Of a stretch of 64,000 nucleotides of DNA, positions 8,256 to 16,890 are shown one piece after another. Positions within the stretch are counted from its first letter, which is position 1; each line of letters starts with the position of its first letter. Made by a program: the position numbers and the translations under genes. The notes beneath the pieces are model-generated. The model searched no databases and was not told the DNA's origin. It worked only from the letters and a program-made list of their open reading frames with translations. Source of the stretch: Persephonella hydrogeniphila (GTDB lineage Bacteria > Aquificota > Aquificia > Aquificales > Hydrogenothermaceae); the NCBI RefSeq assembly GCF_900215515.1, contig NZ_OBEI01000009.1, positions 1 to 64,000 on the forward strand. Reading direction: 5' to 3'.

Positions 8256-9470
8256 TTATGTCTGATGAATAAGATGTCTGTATCCTCTCTTTGATATTAT
8301 CTTTAATGGAATTTTGTACTGTTTAAAAACTGCTTCTTTAAATATATAAGCAGGGTATCCTTTAAATTTTATTTTGTTGCCTATCATACCTACGCCGTAT
8401 CTCCCTCCAAGAGCAGAGACCATACCTTTCATGTAAGGGCTCTTTTCGATTAGAGGTCTATTTTCTATGATGTTTTTTATATGCTCTGCTGTGATTTCTC
8501 CTGTCTGAATCGCGATCTGTGCCATAGGAGGCAGGATTATCCCTGTACGGAGGTCTTTTACCTCTGCACTGTCTCCTATAACAAAAACATTTTTTAGACC
8601 TTCCGGTCTGAAGAATCTGTCTACTACAGCCTGATTTTTTTTGTTCAGTTTTATTCCTAATTTTGGTAATAGAGAGCTTGCTACAATACCTCCAGTCCAT
8701 ATAAAGAAATCCTGTTTTATAAAGTCTCCATCTTCTAAATAAACATTTTCACTGTCTACTTTTACAATTTTTTTTCCTGTTATTATGTTAACCCCAAGAT
8801 CTTTTAATCTTTTTGTGGCTGTTTCGTATACGAAACTGTCCATTCCCGGTAGTATTCTGTCTGCAGCCTCTATTATTGTTATGTTAAGTCCATTACACAA
8901 AAATCCGATTTTCTCAAAAAACTTTCTTGAGTAAGCAGCCATCTCAGCTGCTATCTCTACTCCTGCAAGGCCAGCTCCACCTACTACAATATTAAACTGA
9001 TTTTCTCTGGTGATATAGCACTGATCTTCTTCTTTAATTTTCTGGAATATTTTTTTCTCAAACTTCTGTTTAAAGTCGAGGCTTCTGTCGAGGGTTTTTA
9101 CACCTGCAGCAAACTCTCTTAATCCCTCTATAGGTGGAAAGAATGTTCTACTTCCTGTGGCTATTACAAGAAAATCATACTCTAAATCAAATCTTTCTCC
9201 GTAAACTTTATTCTTGTCAAAATCAACATCTGTAATTTTGTCTTTGAAAAAGTATACAGATTTTCCAAGACCTTCCGCGACTGTTGGGAGATCTATTATT
9301 ATGTCTGATATAAGATACTCATTGGCTATAAATTTGTACACTTCAGGCTGGAGGTACTGGTAGGGATTCTGGTCTATAAGGTAAACCCGTGCATCTGTGT
9401 TATAACGGGAAAACTTTCTTATAAATGATAACCCTGCGTATCCTCCCCCAATTACTATTACTGTTTTCAT
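8256..9470 (-). CDS. NDH-2-like FAD-dependent pyridine nucleotide-disulfide oxidoreductase
   Basis: 404-residue two-dinucleotide-fold flavoprotein. FAD site GGGYAGLSFI (residues 8-17), a second Rossmann site VVGGAGLAGVEIAAEMA (about 164-180) and the FAD-closing motif NVFVIGDSAE (about 295-304). ATGSRTFFPPIEG is typical of the family. The overall pattern fits type II NADH:quinone dehydrogenase better than sulfide:quinone reductase, because I see no conserved catalytic cysteine pair; the C-terminus is basic and amphipathic, suiting a monotopic membrane association. It lies directly downstream of the DhnA aldolase gene, two bases apart. Substrate assignment is moderate. Confidence 0.8.
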   Translation of the reverse strand: MKTVIVIGGGYAGLSFIRKFSRYNTDARVYLIDQNPYQYLQPEVYKFIANEYLISDIIIDLPTVAEGLGKSVYFFKDKITDVDFDKNKVYGERFDLEYDFLVIATGSRTFFPPIEGLREFAAGVKTLDRSLDFKQKFEKKIFQKIKEEDQCYITRENQFNIVVGGAGLAGVEIAAEMAAYSRKFFEKIGFLCNGLNITIIEAADRILPGMDSFVYETATKRLKDLGVNIITGKKIVKVDSENVYLEDGDFIKQDFFIWTGGIVASSLLPKLGIKLNKKNQAVVDRFFRPEGLKNVFVIGDSAEVKDLRTGIILPPMAQIAIQTGEITAEHIKNIIENRPLIEKSPYMKGMVSALGGRYGVGMIGNKIKFKGYPAYIFKEAVFKQYKIPLKIISKRGYRHLIHQT

Positions 9471-9472
9471 CT

Positions 9473-10273
9473 TTACTGCTGCAGTATTTTCATAGCTTCA
9501 TCAACTGTAATACCTTCGTGTACTATCTTTGAAAGAACGTAGGTTATTTTTGCAACATCATCATGCTGGAATATATTTCTTCCTACAGAAAGACCTGCAC
9601 ATCCAGCAACAACGACAGCATCGTATATCATCTGTAAAAGTTCTCTATCTGAACTTACCTTTGGACCTCCTGCAATAACTACAGGAACAGGACATCCTTC
9701 AACTACTTTTCTGAACGTATCTGGACTTCCTGTATATGGAACTTTTACTATATCTGCCCCAAGTTCAGCCCCTATTCTCGCTATGTGTGCTATGGCATCC
9801 GGGTCGAATGGATTTTTCACTTCTGGACCTCTGTAGTAAAGCATGGCTACAAGGGGCATCTGCCATTCTAAACATGCCTTTGATACTGTACCAAAATCTT
9901 TAAGCATCTGTTTTTCATCCTCTGCACCGATATTAACGTGGATGGATACACCATCAGCTCCGAGCTTTATAGCCTCTTCGACAGTGCATACCAGTACTTT
10001 GTCATTTTTTCTTAAAGAAAGGTCTGTTGATGCTGACATATGGATAATTAACCCGACATCTTTACCTTTTCCCCTGTGCCCCTGTTCAACTATTCCTTTG
10101 TGGAGTATTATTGCATTTGCCCCCCCTTCTGCTATTTTTTCTACTGTATCTTTTATATTAATAATACCTTTCATAGGTCCTGAGCTCACACCGTGATCCA
10201 TCGGAACGATGACTGTCTTTCCTGTATCCCTGTTCATTATTCTTTCTAATCTGACCTTCTTTCCGATTCCCAA
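9473..10273 (-). CDS. DhnA-family class I aldolase (ADH synthase or fructose-bisphosphate aldolase)
   Basis: 266-residue TIM-barrel aldolase of the archaeal DhnA/FbaB family. [11 protein letters not shown] near the N-terminus, DIVKVPYTG with the likely Schiff-base lysine (about residue 176), and GGPKVSSD plus GRNIFQHDD for phosphate binding are clear. It most resembles the archaeal 2-amino-3,7-dideoxyheptulosonate synthase branch by memory of the methanogen protein, where a tyrosine precedes the PRG motif; here the segment reads LYYRGPEV, lacking that proline. It may therefore act in an alternative aromatic pathway or in gluconeogenesis. Start is TTG at 10273 with AAGGAGGG six bases upstream. 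Confidence 0.8.
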   Translation of the reverse strand: MGIGKKVRLERIMNRDTGKTVIVPMDHGVSSGPMKGIINIKDTVEKIAEGGANAIILHKGIVEQGHRGKGKDVGLIIHMSASTDLSLRKNDKVLVCTVEEAIKLGADGVSIHVNIGAEDEKQMLKDFGTVSKACLEWQMPLVAMLYYRGPEVKNPFDPDAIAHIARIGAELGADIVKVPYTGSPDTFRKVVEGCPVPVVIAGGPKVSSDRELLQMIYDAVVVAGCAGLSVGRNIFQHDDVAKITYVLSKIVHEGITVDEAMKILQQ

Positions 10274-10292
10274 TTTTTCCCTCCTTAAGCTT

Positions 10293-10436
10293 TTATATAA
10301 TTTTACCTAAAACAAAACCTAAAATAAAAGCGATGATAACGGCTATTATCAGTTTTGTATTGTCTGCCGGAGGAGATGGCTGACTTTTATACGAGACTTT
10401 CTTTTCTTTCATGTAATCTCTGTCATAGAGTCCCAT
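10293..10436 (-). CDS. 47-residue small membrane protein
   Basis: Short gene read from the sequence: it opens [13 protein letters not shown], has a Pro/Ser-rich stretch and closes with one helix ([19 protein letters not shown]). The ATG at 10436 has AGGAGGGAG four bases upstream and lies inside the last codons of the LapA-like gene (14-base overlap), while the aldolase gene follows 19 bases later, so it is within the operon. The opening GLYDRDY motif is one I associate with small bacterial proteins sometimes fused or adjacent to rhomboid proteases; that link is from memory. No function assigned. Confidence 0.65.
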   Translation of the reverse strand: MGLYDRDYMKEKKVSYKSQPSPPADNTKLIIAVIIAFILGFVLGKII

Positions 10437-10812
10437 TTTCTCCCTCCTCTTTTACAGAGATTTTTTGCTCATTTTTCAGTATTTCTATCTCTCCTTCTAA
10501 CTTTTTAATCTGTTCTTCCTTTTGATGGATTTCTTTTCTGCATTTGTCGAGTTCTTTTTCCAGACTTTTTATATTCCTCTGGAGTTTAAGTTTATCTATT
10601 CTGTACGCTATCCAGTCTGTTATAGCGAAAAGAATAATCATCACAGCTCCAATTATTATACTTACAATAATGACAAGAGCGAGGGGAATTTCTGGGGTTT
10701 TTAGGTTTGGAAGTATATTTACTGAAACATTAGGAGATGTATTCATAGATACAAAATAAGCCACACACAGCAGTATAATAAGCCATAAAATAAGTTTTAT
10801 TTTACTCCACAT
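10423..10812 (-). CDS. LapA-domain (DUF1049-like) membrane protein
   Basis: 129 residues: two membrane helices (about 5-22 and 44-66) joined by a short loop containing NTSPNVSVNILP, then a long charged coiled coil (about 75-115) rich in Lys/Glu. This matches LapA/YciS-type proteins, which in proteobacteria assist lipopolysaccharide assembly control. It overlaps the HIT gene upstream by 11 bases and the 47-residue membrane gene downstream by 14. Family assignment is by architecture and the SVN-P motif; function in this organism is inferred. Confidence 0.72.
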   Translation of the reverse strand: MWSKIKLILWLIILLCVAYFVSMNTSPNVSVNILPNLKTPEIPLALVIIVSIIIGAVMIILFAITDWIAYRIDKLKLQRNIKSLEKELDKCRKEIHQKEEQIKKLEGEIEILKNEQKISVKEEGENGTL

Positions 10813-11293
10813 TTTCTATCGCCTCTTTTATCTTGTAGTAAAGCTCTTTTAAATCCTGTGATATTACTTTTACTTCTCCTATAACAGGCATAAAATTGGT
10901 ATCCCCGTTCCATCTTGGAACTATATGATTATGAAGATGTGACTCAAGACCGGCACCTGCAACTCTACCAAGGTTATATCCCAGATTAAAACCATCTGGT
11001 TTTAAAGCTTTTCTCAGGGCTTTTATTCCTAATTTTGTTAGTCTGGAGATCTCACACAAGACCTCATCTTCAACCTGTATAAAATCTCCTATATGCTGGT
11101 AAGGAGCAACCATTAGATGCCCGGCATTGTAAGGGTACAGATTCATTATGATAAATGCATTTTCTCCCCTGTAAACAACTAGCCTTTTTTCATCTTCATC
11201 TTTGTTTTTTGCAGCGGCACATAGAAAACAGTCTTCCATCTTGTCATACGTTTCTATATACTGACTTCTCCACGGAGAGTAAAGCCTTTCCAT
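10802..11293 (-). CDS. HIT-family nucleotide hydrolase/phosphorylase
   Basis: 163-residue histidine-triad protein acting on nucleoside phosphates such as Ap4A. The catalytic triad segment HLHNHIVPRW lies at about residues 118-127, with CFLC (22-25) a possible zinc pair and NLYPYNAGHLMVAPYQH as the conserved nucleotide-binding strand-helix. The N-terminal LYSPWRSQYI segment is typical of the Ap4A phosphorylase-like branch found widely in bacteria. The gap to priA is 8 bases and its end overlaps the LapA-like gene. Substrate not determinable from sequence. Confidence 0.88.
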   Translation of the reverse strand: MERLYSPWRSQYIETYDKMEDCFLCAAAKNKDEDEKRLVVYRGENAFIIMNLYPYNAGHLMVAPYQHIGDFIQVEDEVLCEISRLTKLGIKALRKALKPDGFNLGYNLGRVAGAGLESHLHNHIVPRWNGDTNFMPVIGEVKVISQDLKELYYKIKEAIENVE

Positions 11294-11301
11294 AATTCCT
11301 C

Positions 11302-13347
11302 CTAAAAGATCTTTCTCGGATCTACATCAATTATTAATTTTATACCTTTTTTTGAGGATAATCTGTAAAGATTTATGATTTTTTCTTTTTCTTTAAAATC
11401 TTTTAGTAAAACCTGTATTCTTTTTCTTTCTCTTGCTGTCTGGTGATACGCCAGAAAAGGTCCTTCGTAATTTATATTGTTTATTTTCTCTTTGTTGATC
11501 CACTGTTTTATAAGCTTTTCTACTTTTTCTGTGGAAAGCTCTTTTTTTTCAAATGTAAGGAGTATCAGTCTTGAAAAAGGTGGATAACCTGAGATTTTCC
11601 TTTTTTTCAGTTCTTCATTGTAAAAGATCTCAGGTTTTTTATTCAGTAATGCATTTATGCTTATATTTTCTTTTCCTTGATTTGTAAGTATTATATACTC
11701 CTTTTTTGTCTTCAGATAAGGCATACATACAGCTCTAAAAAAACTTTCTTCTCCTCTAAAATCAGGTATGTATAGAAAAATGTCAGGGTTTATGTTTATA
11801 ACATAATCATACTCATTAGTTAAAAACTCTTTTCCTGACAGATTTGAAATGATATCTATTTTTTCCTTTTCTCCTATGTATTCTTTTACTGATTTCTCTA
11901 CCTTTTCTATCCCGAATCCAACCTCTTTTAAAGGTGTTTCACATTCTGAGCATATCTGCTTGTATGTGTATTTTTTACCACATATCTCACATCGGAGGTA
12001 TTTTTCTCCATTTTTTGTGTATATCTTTAAGGGAATATCACATCTGTCACACTTTATCTCATCTTCGCACCTGTTGCAGTAAAGAAATGAGGCGTATCCT
12101 TTTCTATTTGTTATAAGGAGAAAGTTTCCGCTTTCATTTTTTATAAAATCAAGAATTTTCCTGTCTAATATCTGCTCAGGGGAGAATTTTCTTAAGGTTA
12201 TTTTTGGATTTTTTCTTTTCAGTATATTTCCTTTAAATAGTTCTTTTCCGATTTTTTTCTTCAGAAGATAGTAAGATTCTACAGAAGGTATAGAACTGCT
12301 GTAGATTATGGCATTTTTCTCTTTTATCTTATGTATTAATGCTGCAACTCGTCTGGCATCGTATCTGGGAGTTCTCTGATTTTTGTATGCTTCTGAATAC
12401 TCTTCTTCTATAATTATTGTTGACAGATTTTTTATGGGTATAAAGAGGGAGGAATGGGTTCCAATAGTAATGCTTCCCTGTAGCTTTTTTAGATTAAACC
12501 AGATCTTTATTTTTTCTTTTTCCGGAATAGGATCAAAATACACAAAAAGTTTGTCTCCAAATACTTTTTTGAAGTAAGGGAATACCTCTTTTATCGCCTT
12601 TATACTTGGGAAAAGTATAAGGGTTGATCTTCCTTCTTTTGTATTTTTCAGAGATATATGTATGTATTTGTTTAATCTTTTTTTTGCAGGTTCAGAGTTA
12701 TATATGTATATACCTTTTTCTACGGGACTTTCACCAAAAATCTTATCAGGCTGTTTTAACCTGTCTTCTGTGAAAATAAGTTTTTCTTCCTTTATATATC
12801 CTCTTTTAATAAGTGTTTTTAAAGAGCTTTCGCTGAAGCCTGCTTCTTTTATCTGGCTTTTTGTAACCTCTCCATTTTCCATAATAAACTCAAGAAGTCT
12901 TAGAGATTTTTCTGATAGCCTCTGTATTCCTGAGAGAGATACCACAGCAGGAGTGTAAACTTTTTCTTCAGAGACTGCTTTGATCCATTTTTGTGTTTTT
13001 TTATTGTATTTCCATCTGAGACCTTCAGGCATTGCATAGTAAGCTGTTATACCTATTGGGGATATGTAGTACTCTGAAACCTGTTTTATTAATTTTATAT
13101 ACTCTTCTGTAAATACAGGTTCTTTATCTGGGAGAGATTCTATCTGTTTTATTTTTTTGTATTCAGGATTACAGGATATATCTGTTATTATTCCTGTCAT
13201 TTTAGTATTTCTAAATGGAACAAGAACTCTCCTTCCTATAAGCTGGTTTGCTTCGTAATATGAGGGAATCTTATAAGTAAAAGTCATAAAAAGCGATACA
13301 GGAAGAGCAACCTCAACAAACAGTTCTTTATCTTCTTTTTCTTTCAC
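11302..13347 (-). CDS. priA: PriA-like primosomal protein lacking recognisable helicase motifs
   Basis: 681 residues with the PriA plan: N-terminal 3'-DNA-binding domain ([28 protein letters not shown]), a winged-helix region (about 145-195), helicase lobes, and an intact double zinc motif ([13 protein letters not shown] and CEICGKKY...CSEC, about 424-470). However, the Walker A position (about 210-222) reads YNSEPAKKR instead of a GxxGSGKT loop, the DEEH box reads EEEY (about 314), and motifs V and VI are absent after the zinc domain. It should bind DNA and perhaps load the replicative helicase, but ATP-driven unwinding looks lost. Start GTG overlaps the hslV stop (GTGA). Comparable helicase-less PriA proteins are known in actinobacteria. 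Confidence 0.85.
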   Translation of the reverse strand: MKEKEDKELFVEVALPVSLFMTFTYKIPSYYEANQLIGRRVLVPFRNTKMTGIITDISCNPEYKKIKQIESLPDKEPVFTEEYIKLIKQVSEYYISPIGITAYYAMPEGLRWKYNKKTQKWIKAVSEEKVYTPAVVSLSGIQRLSEKSLRLLEFIMENGEVTKSQIKEAGFSESSLKTLIKRGYIKEEKLIFTEDRLKQPDKIFGESPVEKGIYIYNSEPAKKRLNKYIHISLKNTKEGRSTLILFPSIKAIKEVFPYFKKVFGDKLFVYFDPIPEKEKIKIWFNLKKLQGSITIGTHSSLFIPIKNLSTIIIEEEYSEAYKNQRTPRYDARRVAALIHKIKEKNAIIYSSSIPSVESYYLLKKKIGKELFKGNILKRKNPKITLRKFSPEQILDRKILDFIKNESGNFLLITNRKGYASFLYCNRCEDEIKCDRCDIPLKIYTKNGEKYLRCEICGKKYTYKQICSECETPLKEVGFGIEKVEKSVKEYIGEKEKIDIISNLSGKEFLTNEYDYVININPDIFLYIPDFRGEESFFRAVCMPYLKTKKEYIILTNQGKENISINALLNKKPEIFYNEELKKRKISGYPPFSRLILLTFEKKELSTEKVEKLIKQWINKEKINNINYEGPFLAYHQTARERKRIQVLLKDFKEKEKIINLYRLSSKKGIKLIIDVDPRKIF

Positions 13348-13877
13348 AATTCTTCTATGGTAAAGTTGTCATTTGTGTAAATACATATCTGTGAAGCGAT
13401 CTTCATAGCTTCTTCAACAATCTCCCTTGCTGAAAGGTCTGTGTTTCTGTAGAGGGCAAGTGCTGCTGATCTTGCAAAGTCTCCACCAGAACCTGTTGCC
13501 AGCACAGGTTCATCAGGCTCTATCACATCACCATTTCCGGAGATAAGAAACATATTTTCTTTATCTGCTGCAATTAAGACAGCTTCTAATCTTCTGAGAA
13601 ATTTATCTGTTCTCCAATCTTTTGCAAGTTCTACAGCAGCTTTTAAGAGATTTCCCCTGTATTTGTTCAGTTTCTCTTCTAATCTTTCCATAAGAGCAAG
13701 TCCATCTGCTGCTGAGCCGGCAAATCCTACAACTACTTTACCGTCCTGTAGTTTTCTTATTTTTTTTGCTGTTGCTTTCATAACAGAGCTTCCTAGTGTA
13801 ACCTGACCGTCTCCAGCTATAACTGTTTTACCATTTTTCCTGATTACAAGTATTGTTGTACTTCTACTTTTCTCCAC
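13344..13877 (-). CDS. hslV: ATP-dependent protease peptidase subunit HslV (ClpQ)
   Basis: 177-residue threonine peptidase of the HslUV protease. The proteasome-like core is clear: [10 protein letters not shown] (the first or second Thr, residues 7-8, would be the nucleophile), [36 protein letters not shown] and ATGSGGDFA. Six residues (MEKSRS) precede the Thr, so a short propeptide must be removed, or the true start is further in. GTG start at 13877 lies inside the end of the NlpC gene. Its partner hslU is not adjacent but 39 kb away on the other strand, although the two are usually neighbours. Confidence 0.93.
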   Translation of the reverse strand: MEKSRSTTILVIRKNGKTVIAGDGQVTLGSSVMKATAKKIRKLQDGKVVVGFAGSAADGLALMERLEEKLNKYRGNLLKAAVELAKDWRTDKFLRRLEAVLIAADKENMFLISGNGDVIEPDEPVLATGSGGDFARSAALALYRNTDLSAREIVEEAMKIASQICIYTNDNFTIEEL

Positions 13878-14427
13878 TTATCATCTCCTCAGGATCATAT
13901 AAAAATAATCTTTTTGCAAAAAGGAATCTTCTCAGATAGTAATCTTTATCTATATCACTGATCATTATTCTTTTTCCTGCAGATGATGCATGTATCATCT
14001 TACCTTCTCCTACATATATACCTACGTGGGAAGGAAATCTTGCGTATGTTCGGAAAAATAAAAGATCTCCCGGCTTTAGATCTTCCCTGCTTACATACAT
14101 TCCGTATTCAGCCTGATATCTCGCTGTTCTTGGAAGATAAATACCTGCCATGGCATACACTTTCTGCACAAACGCCGAACAGTCCATTCCCCATATAGTT
14201 TCTCCTCCAAACCGGTACTGAATACCTAAAAGTCCTATGGCAAAGTCAACGATACTTCTCTGGATGTCAGGAGCTGGAATTCCGTCGTCGACCATTACTG
14301 CCATATATCTTTTTTTCTCATATTTGAACTTCAAACTGTTGTAGTAATCATTTTCAAATATTTTTATATCTTTACTGAAAGCCGATACGCTAAATAAAAT
14401 TCCTATAAAAAGGATTATTAATCTCAT
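13864..14427 (-). CDS. NlpC/P60-family cell-wall endopeptidase
   Basis: Secreted peptidoglycan hydrolase that cuts stem peptides. A signal peptide ([18 protein letters not shown]) is followed by an NlpC/P60 domain with catalytic Cys in [10 protein letters not shown] (about residue 82), His in [10 protein letters not shown] and the third polar residue as His in MIHASSAG. I place the start at 14427; the upstream ATG at 14451 sits only two bases past a TATAAT and would be nearly leaderless. It overlaps hslV by 14 bases and probably opens the long minus-strand operon. The absence of separate SH3 or LysM domains leaves its targeting unclear. Confidence 0.85.
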   Translation of the reverse strand: MRLIILFIGILFSVSAFSKDIKIFENDYYNSLKFKYEKKRYMAVMVDDGIPAPDIQRSIVDFAIGLLGIQYRFGGETIWGMDCSAFVQKVYAMAGIYLPRTARYQAEYGMYVSREDLKPGDLLFFRTYARFPSHVGIYVGEGKMIHASSAGKRIMISDIDKDYYLRRFLFAKRLFLYDPEEMISGEK

Positions 14428-14451
14428 AGCCCTACCCTTTTTATTTTTCAT

Positions 14452-14462
14452 AATTATAACAA
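14452..14462 (-). promoter_or_regulatory. Extended -10 promoter element for the nlpC-hslV-priA run
   Basis: Read on the minus strand, the sequence TGTTATAAT matches the extended -10 form (TG, one base, TATAAT). No good -35 hexamer lies at the usual distance, which extended -10 promoters tolerate. It lies between the divergent nlpC and rsmD genes and just before the minus-strand gene, whose chosen start is about 25 bases downstream. Confidence 0.5.
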
Positions 14463-14480
14463 ATCTGATATTATTAGGAT

Positions 14481-14936
14481 ATGAATGAACTTAGACCAAC
14501 ATCCTCAAAGGTAAGACAGGCTTTATTTAATATTCTTTACGATATTACAGGTAGTAGATTTTTAGATCTATTTGCAGGAACAGGAGAGATAGGAATCACA
14601 GCATTGAAAAAGGGAGCAGATTTTGTGATTTTTGTTGAAAAGGATAAAAAAAGAGCTGAAAAAATCAAAAGAAATGCATCAAAATACTCAAAAAATTTCA
14701 AAGTTGTTTCAACAGATGCCCTTAAATTTTTGAAAAGTTATAAAGGGGAACATTTTGATATCATTTTTGCAGATCCTCCTTACAATTACAGATATTATGA
14801 TAAATTAATAGATATGGCTCTGAAAAAACTGAGAGAAGGTGGAGTTTTTATATTAGAGCACAGAACAGATAAATCTTTTGGTGCTGAGGAGGAGAGGAGA
14901 TACGGGGATACAGTACTATCTTTCTGGAGAAAATAG
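14481..14936 (+). CDS. rsmD: 16S rRNA guanine-N2 methyltransferase RsmD, short form
   Basis: Class I SAM-dependent methyltransferase that modifies G966 of 16S rRNA. LRPTSSKVRQALFN (about 4-17), the SAM loop FLDLFAGTGEIGI (27-39) and catalytic ADPPYNYRYYD (about 93-103) identify it. At 151 residues it lacks the usual N-terminal 20-30 residues before the LRPT motif (the RIIAG-GR strand). No in-frame upstream start was found within the promoter gap, so the shortening looks real. First gene of rsmD-coaD-lptE-holA-ruvB; its TAG abuts the coaD ATG. Confidence 0.88.
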   Translation: MNELRPTSSKVRQALFNILYDITGSRFLDLFAGTGEIGITALKKGADFVIFVEKDKKRAEKIKRNASKYSKNFKVVSTDALKFLKSYKGEHFDIIFADPPYNYRYYDKLIDMALKKLREGGVFILEHRTDKSFGAEEERRYGDTVLSFWRK

Positions 14937-15422
14937 ATGATAACAAAGATATGTGTTTACCCCGGTACGTTCGATCCGGTTCATTACGGCCATATAGATA
15001 TAGTCAAAAGAGCTCTTAATATATTTGATTATGTGGTTGTTGCTGTGGCGAAAAACCCGAGGAAAAAACCTCTTTTTACTGTAGAGGAAAGGGTAGAGAT
15101 GTTCAGGGAATCTGTAAAAGATTTTGGCTCTGAAAGGGTAATAATAGAGCCCTTTGACGGCCTTCTTGTTAACTTTATGAAAAAGTACAACACAAAGATA
15201 ATAGTGAGGGGAGTTAGACTTTTTACGGATTTTGAGTATGAACTGCAGATTGCGATGACAAACTACAATTTAGATAAAGTCGAAACATTATTCCTTATGC
15301 CCTCTCAGGAACTAATACATATAAGTTCTTCTATAGTTAAAGATGTGGCTTCCCACCATGGAGACCTTTCTAAAATGGTTCACCCCTATGTAGAGAAAAA
15401 GCTTGAGGAGAGATTTATATAA
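14937..15422 (+). CDS. coaD: Phosphopantetheine adenylyltransferase CoaD
   Basis: Catalyses the fourth step of coenzyme A synthesis, adenylating 4'-phosphopantetheine. The nucleotidyltransferase motifs are intact: YPGTFDPVHYGHIDIV (HxGH variant, residues 8-23) and ISSSIVKDVASHHGDLS (about 126-142). VRGVRLFTDFEYELQIA is the family-typical dimer/substrate segment. The length of 161 is standard. It directly follows rsmD, a very common pairing, and overlaps the lipoprotein start downstream by one base. Confidence 0.96.
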   Translation: MITKICVYPGTFDPVHYGHIDIVKRALNIFDYVVVAVAKNPRKKPLFTVEERVEMFRESVKDFGSERVIIEPFDGLLVNFMKKYNTKIIVRGVRLFTDFEYELQIAMTNYNLDKVETLFLMPSQELIHISSSIVKDVASHHGDLSKMVHPYVEKKLEERFI

Positions 15423-15898
15423 TGTTAAGGATTTTACTGATTTTTATTGTTCTGTTAAGCGGGTGTGGATATAAATCTGTCGATTACAGAAATAAAAAGG
15501 TAGAGATTTACTGTATTAAAAGCATTAAATTCCCCCGTGCAGAAGCTACAGCCCTTGATGTTTTTTACAGAGCTGTATCGGATGCCATTATATCCTCAGG
15601 AAATACAGTTGAATGTTCCGGAAAAACAACAAGATATATATTTGTACAGGTAAAATCCCTTAATATAAGTCCGATAGGATATTCTCCGGCACAGAGGGCA
15701 AGTATATATAAAGTTACTGTAGATCTTGATTTTATTATCCAGAATAGAAAAAATGAGGAACTGTTGAGAAAAAATATAAAAGAGATGGCACAGTATACAG
15801 GAACAGGTTTAAGTGGTGATGTAGAGAGGAGATATGCTGTTGAAGAGATAGGAAGACTTGTAAATATAAGGATTTTTTCTATATTAACTGGTCAGTGA
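15422..15898 (+). CDS. lptE: LptE-like outer-membrane lipoprotein
   Basis: 158 residues with a lipoprotein signal (LLSGC, Cys about residue 15, followed by GYKS) and a small alpha/beta domain. The GCGY start, single-domain size and position immediately before holA match LptE, the plug that assists LptD in placing lipopolysaccharide in the outer membrane; lptE-holA order is also seen in Escherichia coli. Sequence conservation in this family is low, so the call rests on lipobox, size and gene order. Overlaps holA by 4 bases. Confidence 0.7.
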   Translation: MLRILLIFIVLLSGCGYKSVDYRNKKVEIYCIKSIKFPRAEATALDVFYRAVSDAIISSGNTVECSGKTTRYIFVQVKSLNISPIGYSPAQRASIYKVTVDLDFIIQNRKNEELLRKNIKEMAQYTGTGLSGDVERRYAVEEIGRLVNIRIFSILTGQ

Positions 15899-16890
15899 TG
15901 GCAGAGAAAAGCATAATTCAGCTTATTAAGAATTTTGATATTCAAACCTTAAAACCTGTTGTTTTTGTTTACGGAAATGAAGAGTTTTTGAAAAAGCAGC
16001 TTGTTGATAAACTGAAAGAAAAAGAAGACATTCATCTGTTCTGGGGAGATGAAACATCTTATAACCAGATAAAAGAACTTTTTTCTAATCCTTCTCTTTT
16101 TTCTGAGGGGAATACAGCAGTTTTACTGGATTTTGAAAGTTTTTACCAGAGGCAGACAAAGGAAGACCAAAAAGAGTTTATCAAACTTATAGAAAGTGTA
16201 CATATTCCAGACAGATTTTTTATTATCAGTAAGAAAGAGAAAATCCCTGTAAAAGAGCCGTATAAAACTTTTAAAAATATCGCCGATAAAGTGGTTTCCC
16301 AGAGATTGACGCCTAAGGCTTTTATGGTTTCTATTAAGAAAAAAATTGAAAAATCAGGAAAGGAGATAGATGATGACACTCTAAAATATCTGTCATCTAT
16401 GCTGAGCAATGACCTGTGGTATGCAAAACAGGAAATAGAAAAACTCCTTACATACCTTAATGATAAAAGAAAAGTAACAAAGGAAGATATAGACAGAGTT
16501 GTAACACCTAAAATTTCTGAAAATGTATTTGTTTTCCTTGATAAATTTTTTGCTGGGGAGGCAGAGGCTGTTAGACTGTTAAAAGAGCTTACAGAAACAA
16601 CTCACCATCCATTTGAGATCCAGTCTCTGCTTCTTAATCAGATTAACAGACTTTTGCTTTTTAGAACATTAATAGAAAAAGGAAAATCTGTAGATTTTGC
16701 TTTTGAAAAAATGCATATAAAACATCCTGCTGTTAAAGGAAGTATACAAAAACAGGCATCAAGGCTGAGCAAAGATGAGTTAATACAGCTTATAAAAGAG
16801 TTATACGTATTAGAAAAAAAACAGAAGGTGCAGTACGAAGATATATACAAATCCTTAGAGCAGTTTGTAATAAAAAGGGTTATAAAATGA
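15895..16890 (+). CDS. holA: DNA polymerase III delta subunit HolA
   Basis: Clamp-loader subunit that opens the beta sliding clamp. 331 residues with the family opening PVVFVYGNEEFLKKQ (about 21-35), a degenerate AAA+ fold without Walker A, and the C-terminal helical collar (HHPFEIQSLLLNQINRLL, LSKDELIQLIKELYVLEKK). Adjacent GTG (15895) and ATG (15898) codons can both serve as start. It overlaps lptE upstream and ruvB downstream by 4 bases each, consistent with one transcript. Confidence 0.88.
   Translation: MMAEKSIIQLIKNFDIQTLKPVVFVYGNEEFLKKQLVDKLKEKEDIHLFWGDETSYNQIKELFSNPSLFSEGNTAVLLDFESFYQRQTKEDQKEFIKLIESVHIPDRFFIISKKEKIPVKEPYKTFKNIADKVVSQRLTPKAFMVSIKKKIEKSGKEIDDDTLKYLSSMLSNDLWYAKQEIEKLLTYLNDKRKVTKEDIDRVVTPKISENVFVFLDKFFAGEAEAVRLLKELTETTHHPFEIQSLLLNQINRLLLFRTLIEKGKSVDFAFEKMHIKHPAVKGSIQKQASRLSKDELIQLIKELYVLEKKQKVQYEDIYKSLEQFVIKRVIK

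Noticed and set aside
14937-15000. Possible tRNA-like GTTCGATCC motif
   Set aside because: It lies inside the coaD coding frame (GTFDPVHYGH) and has no cloverleaf partner arms.
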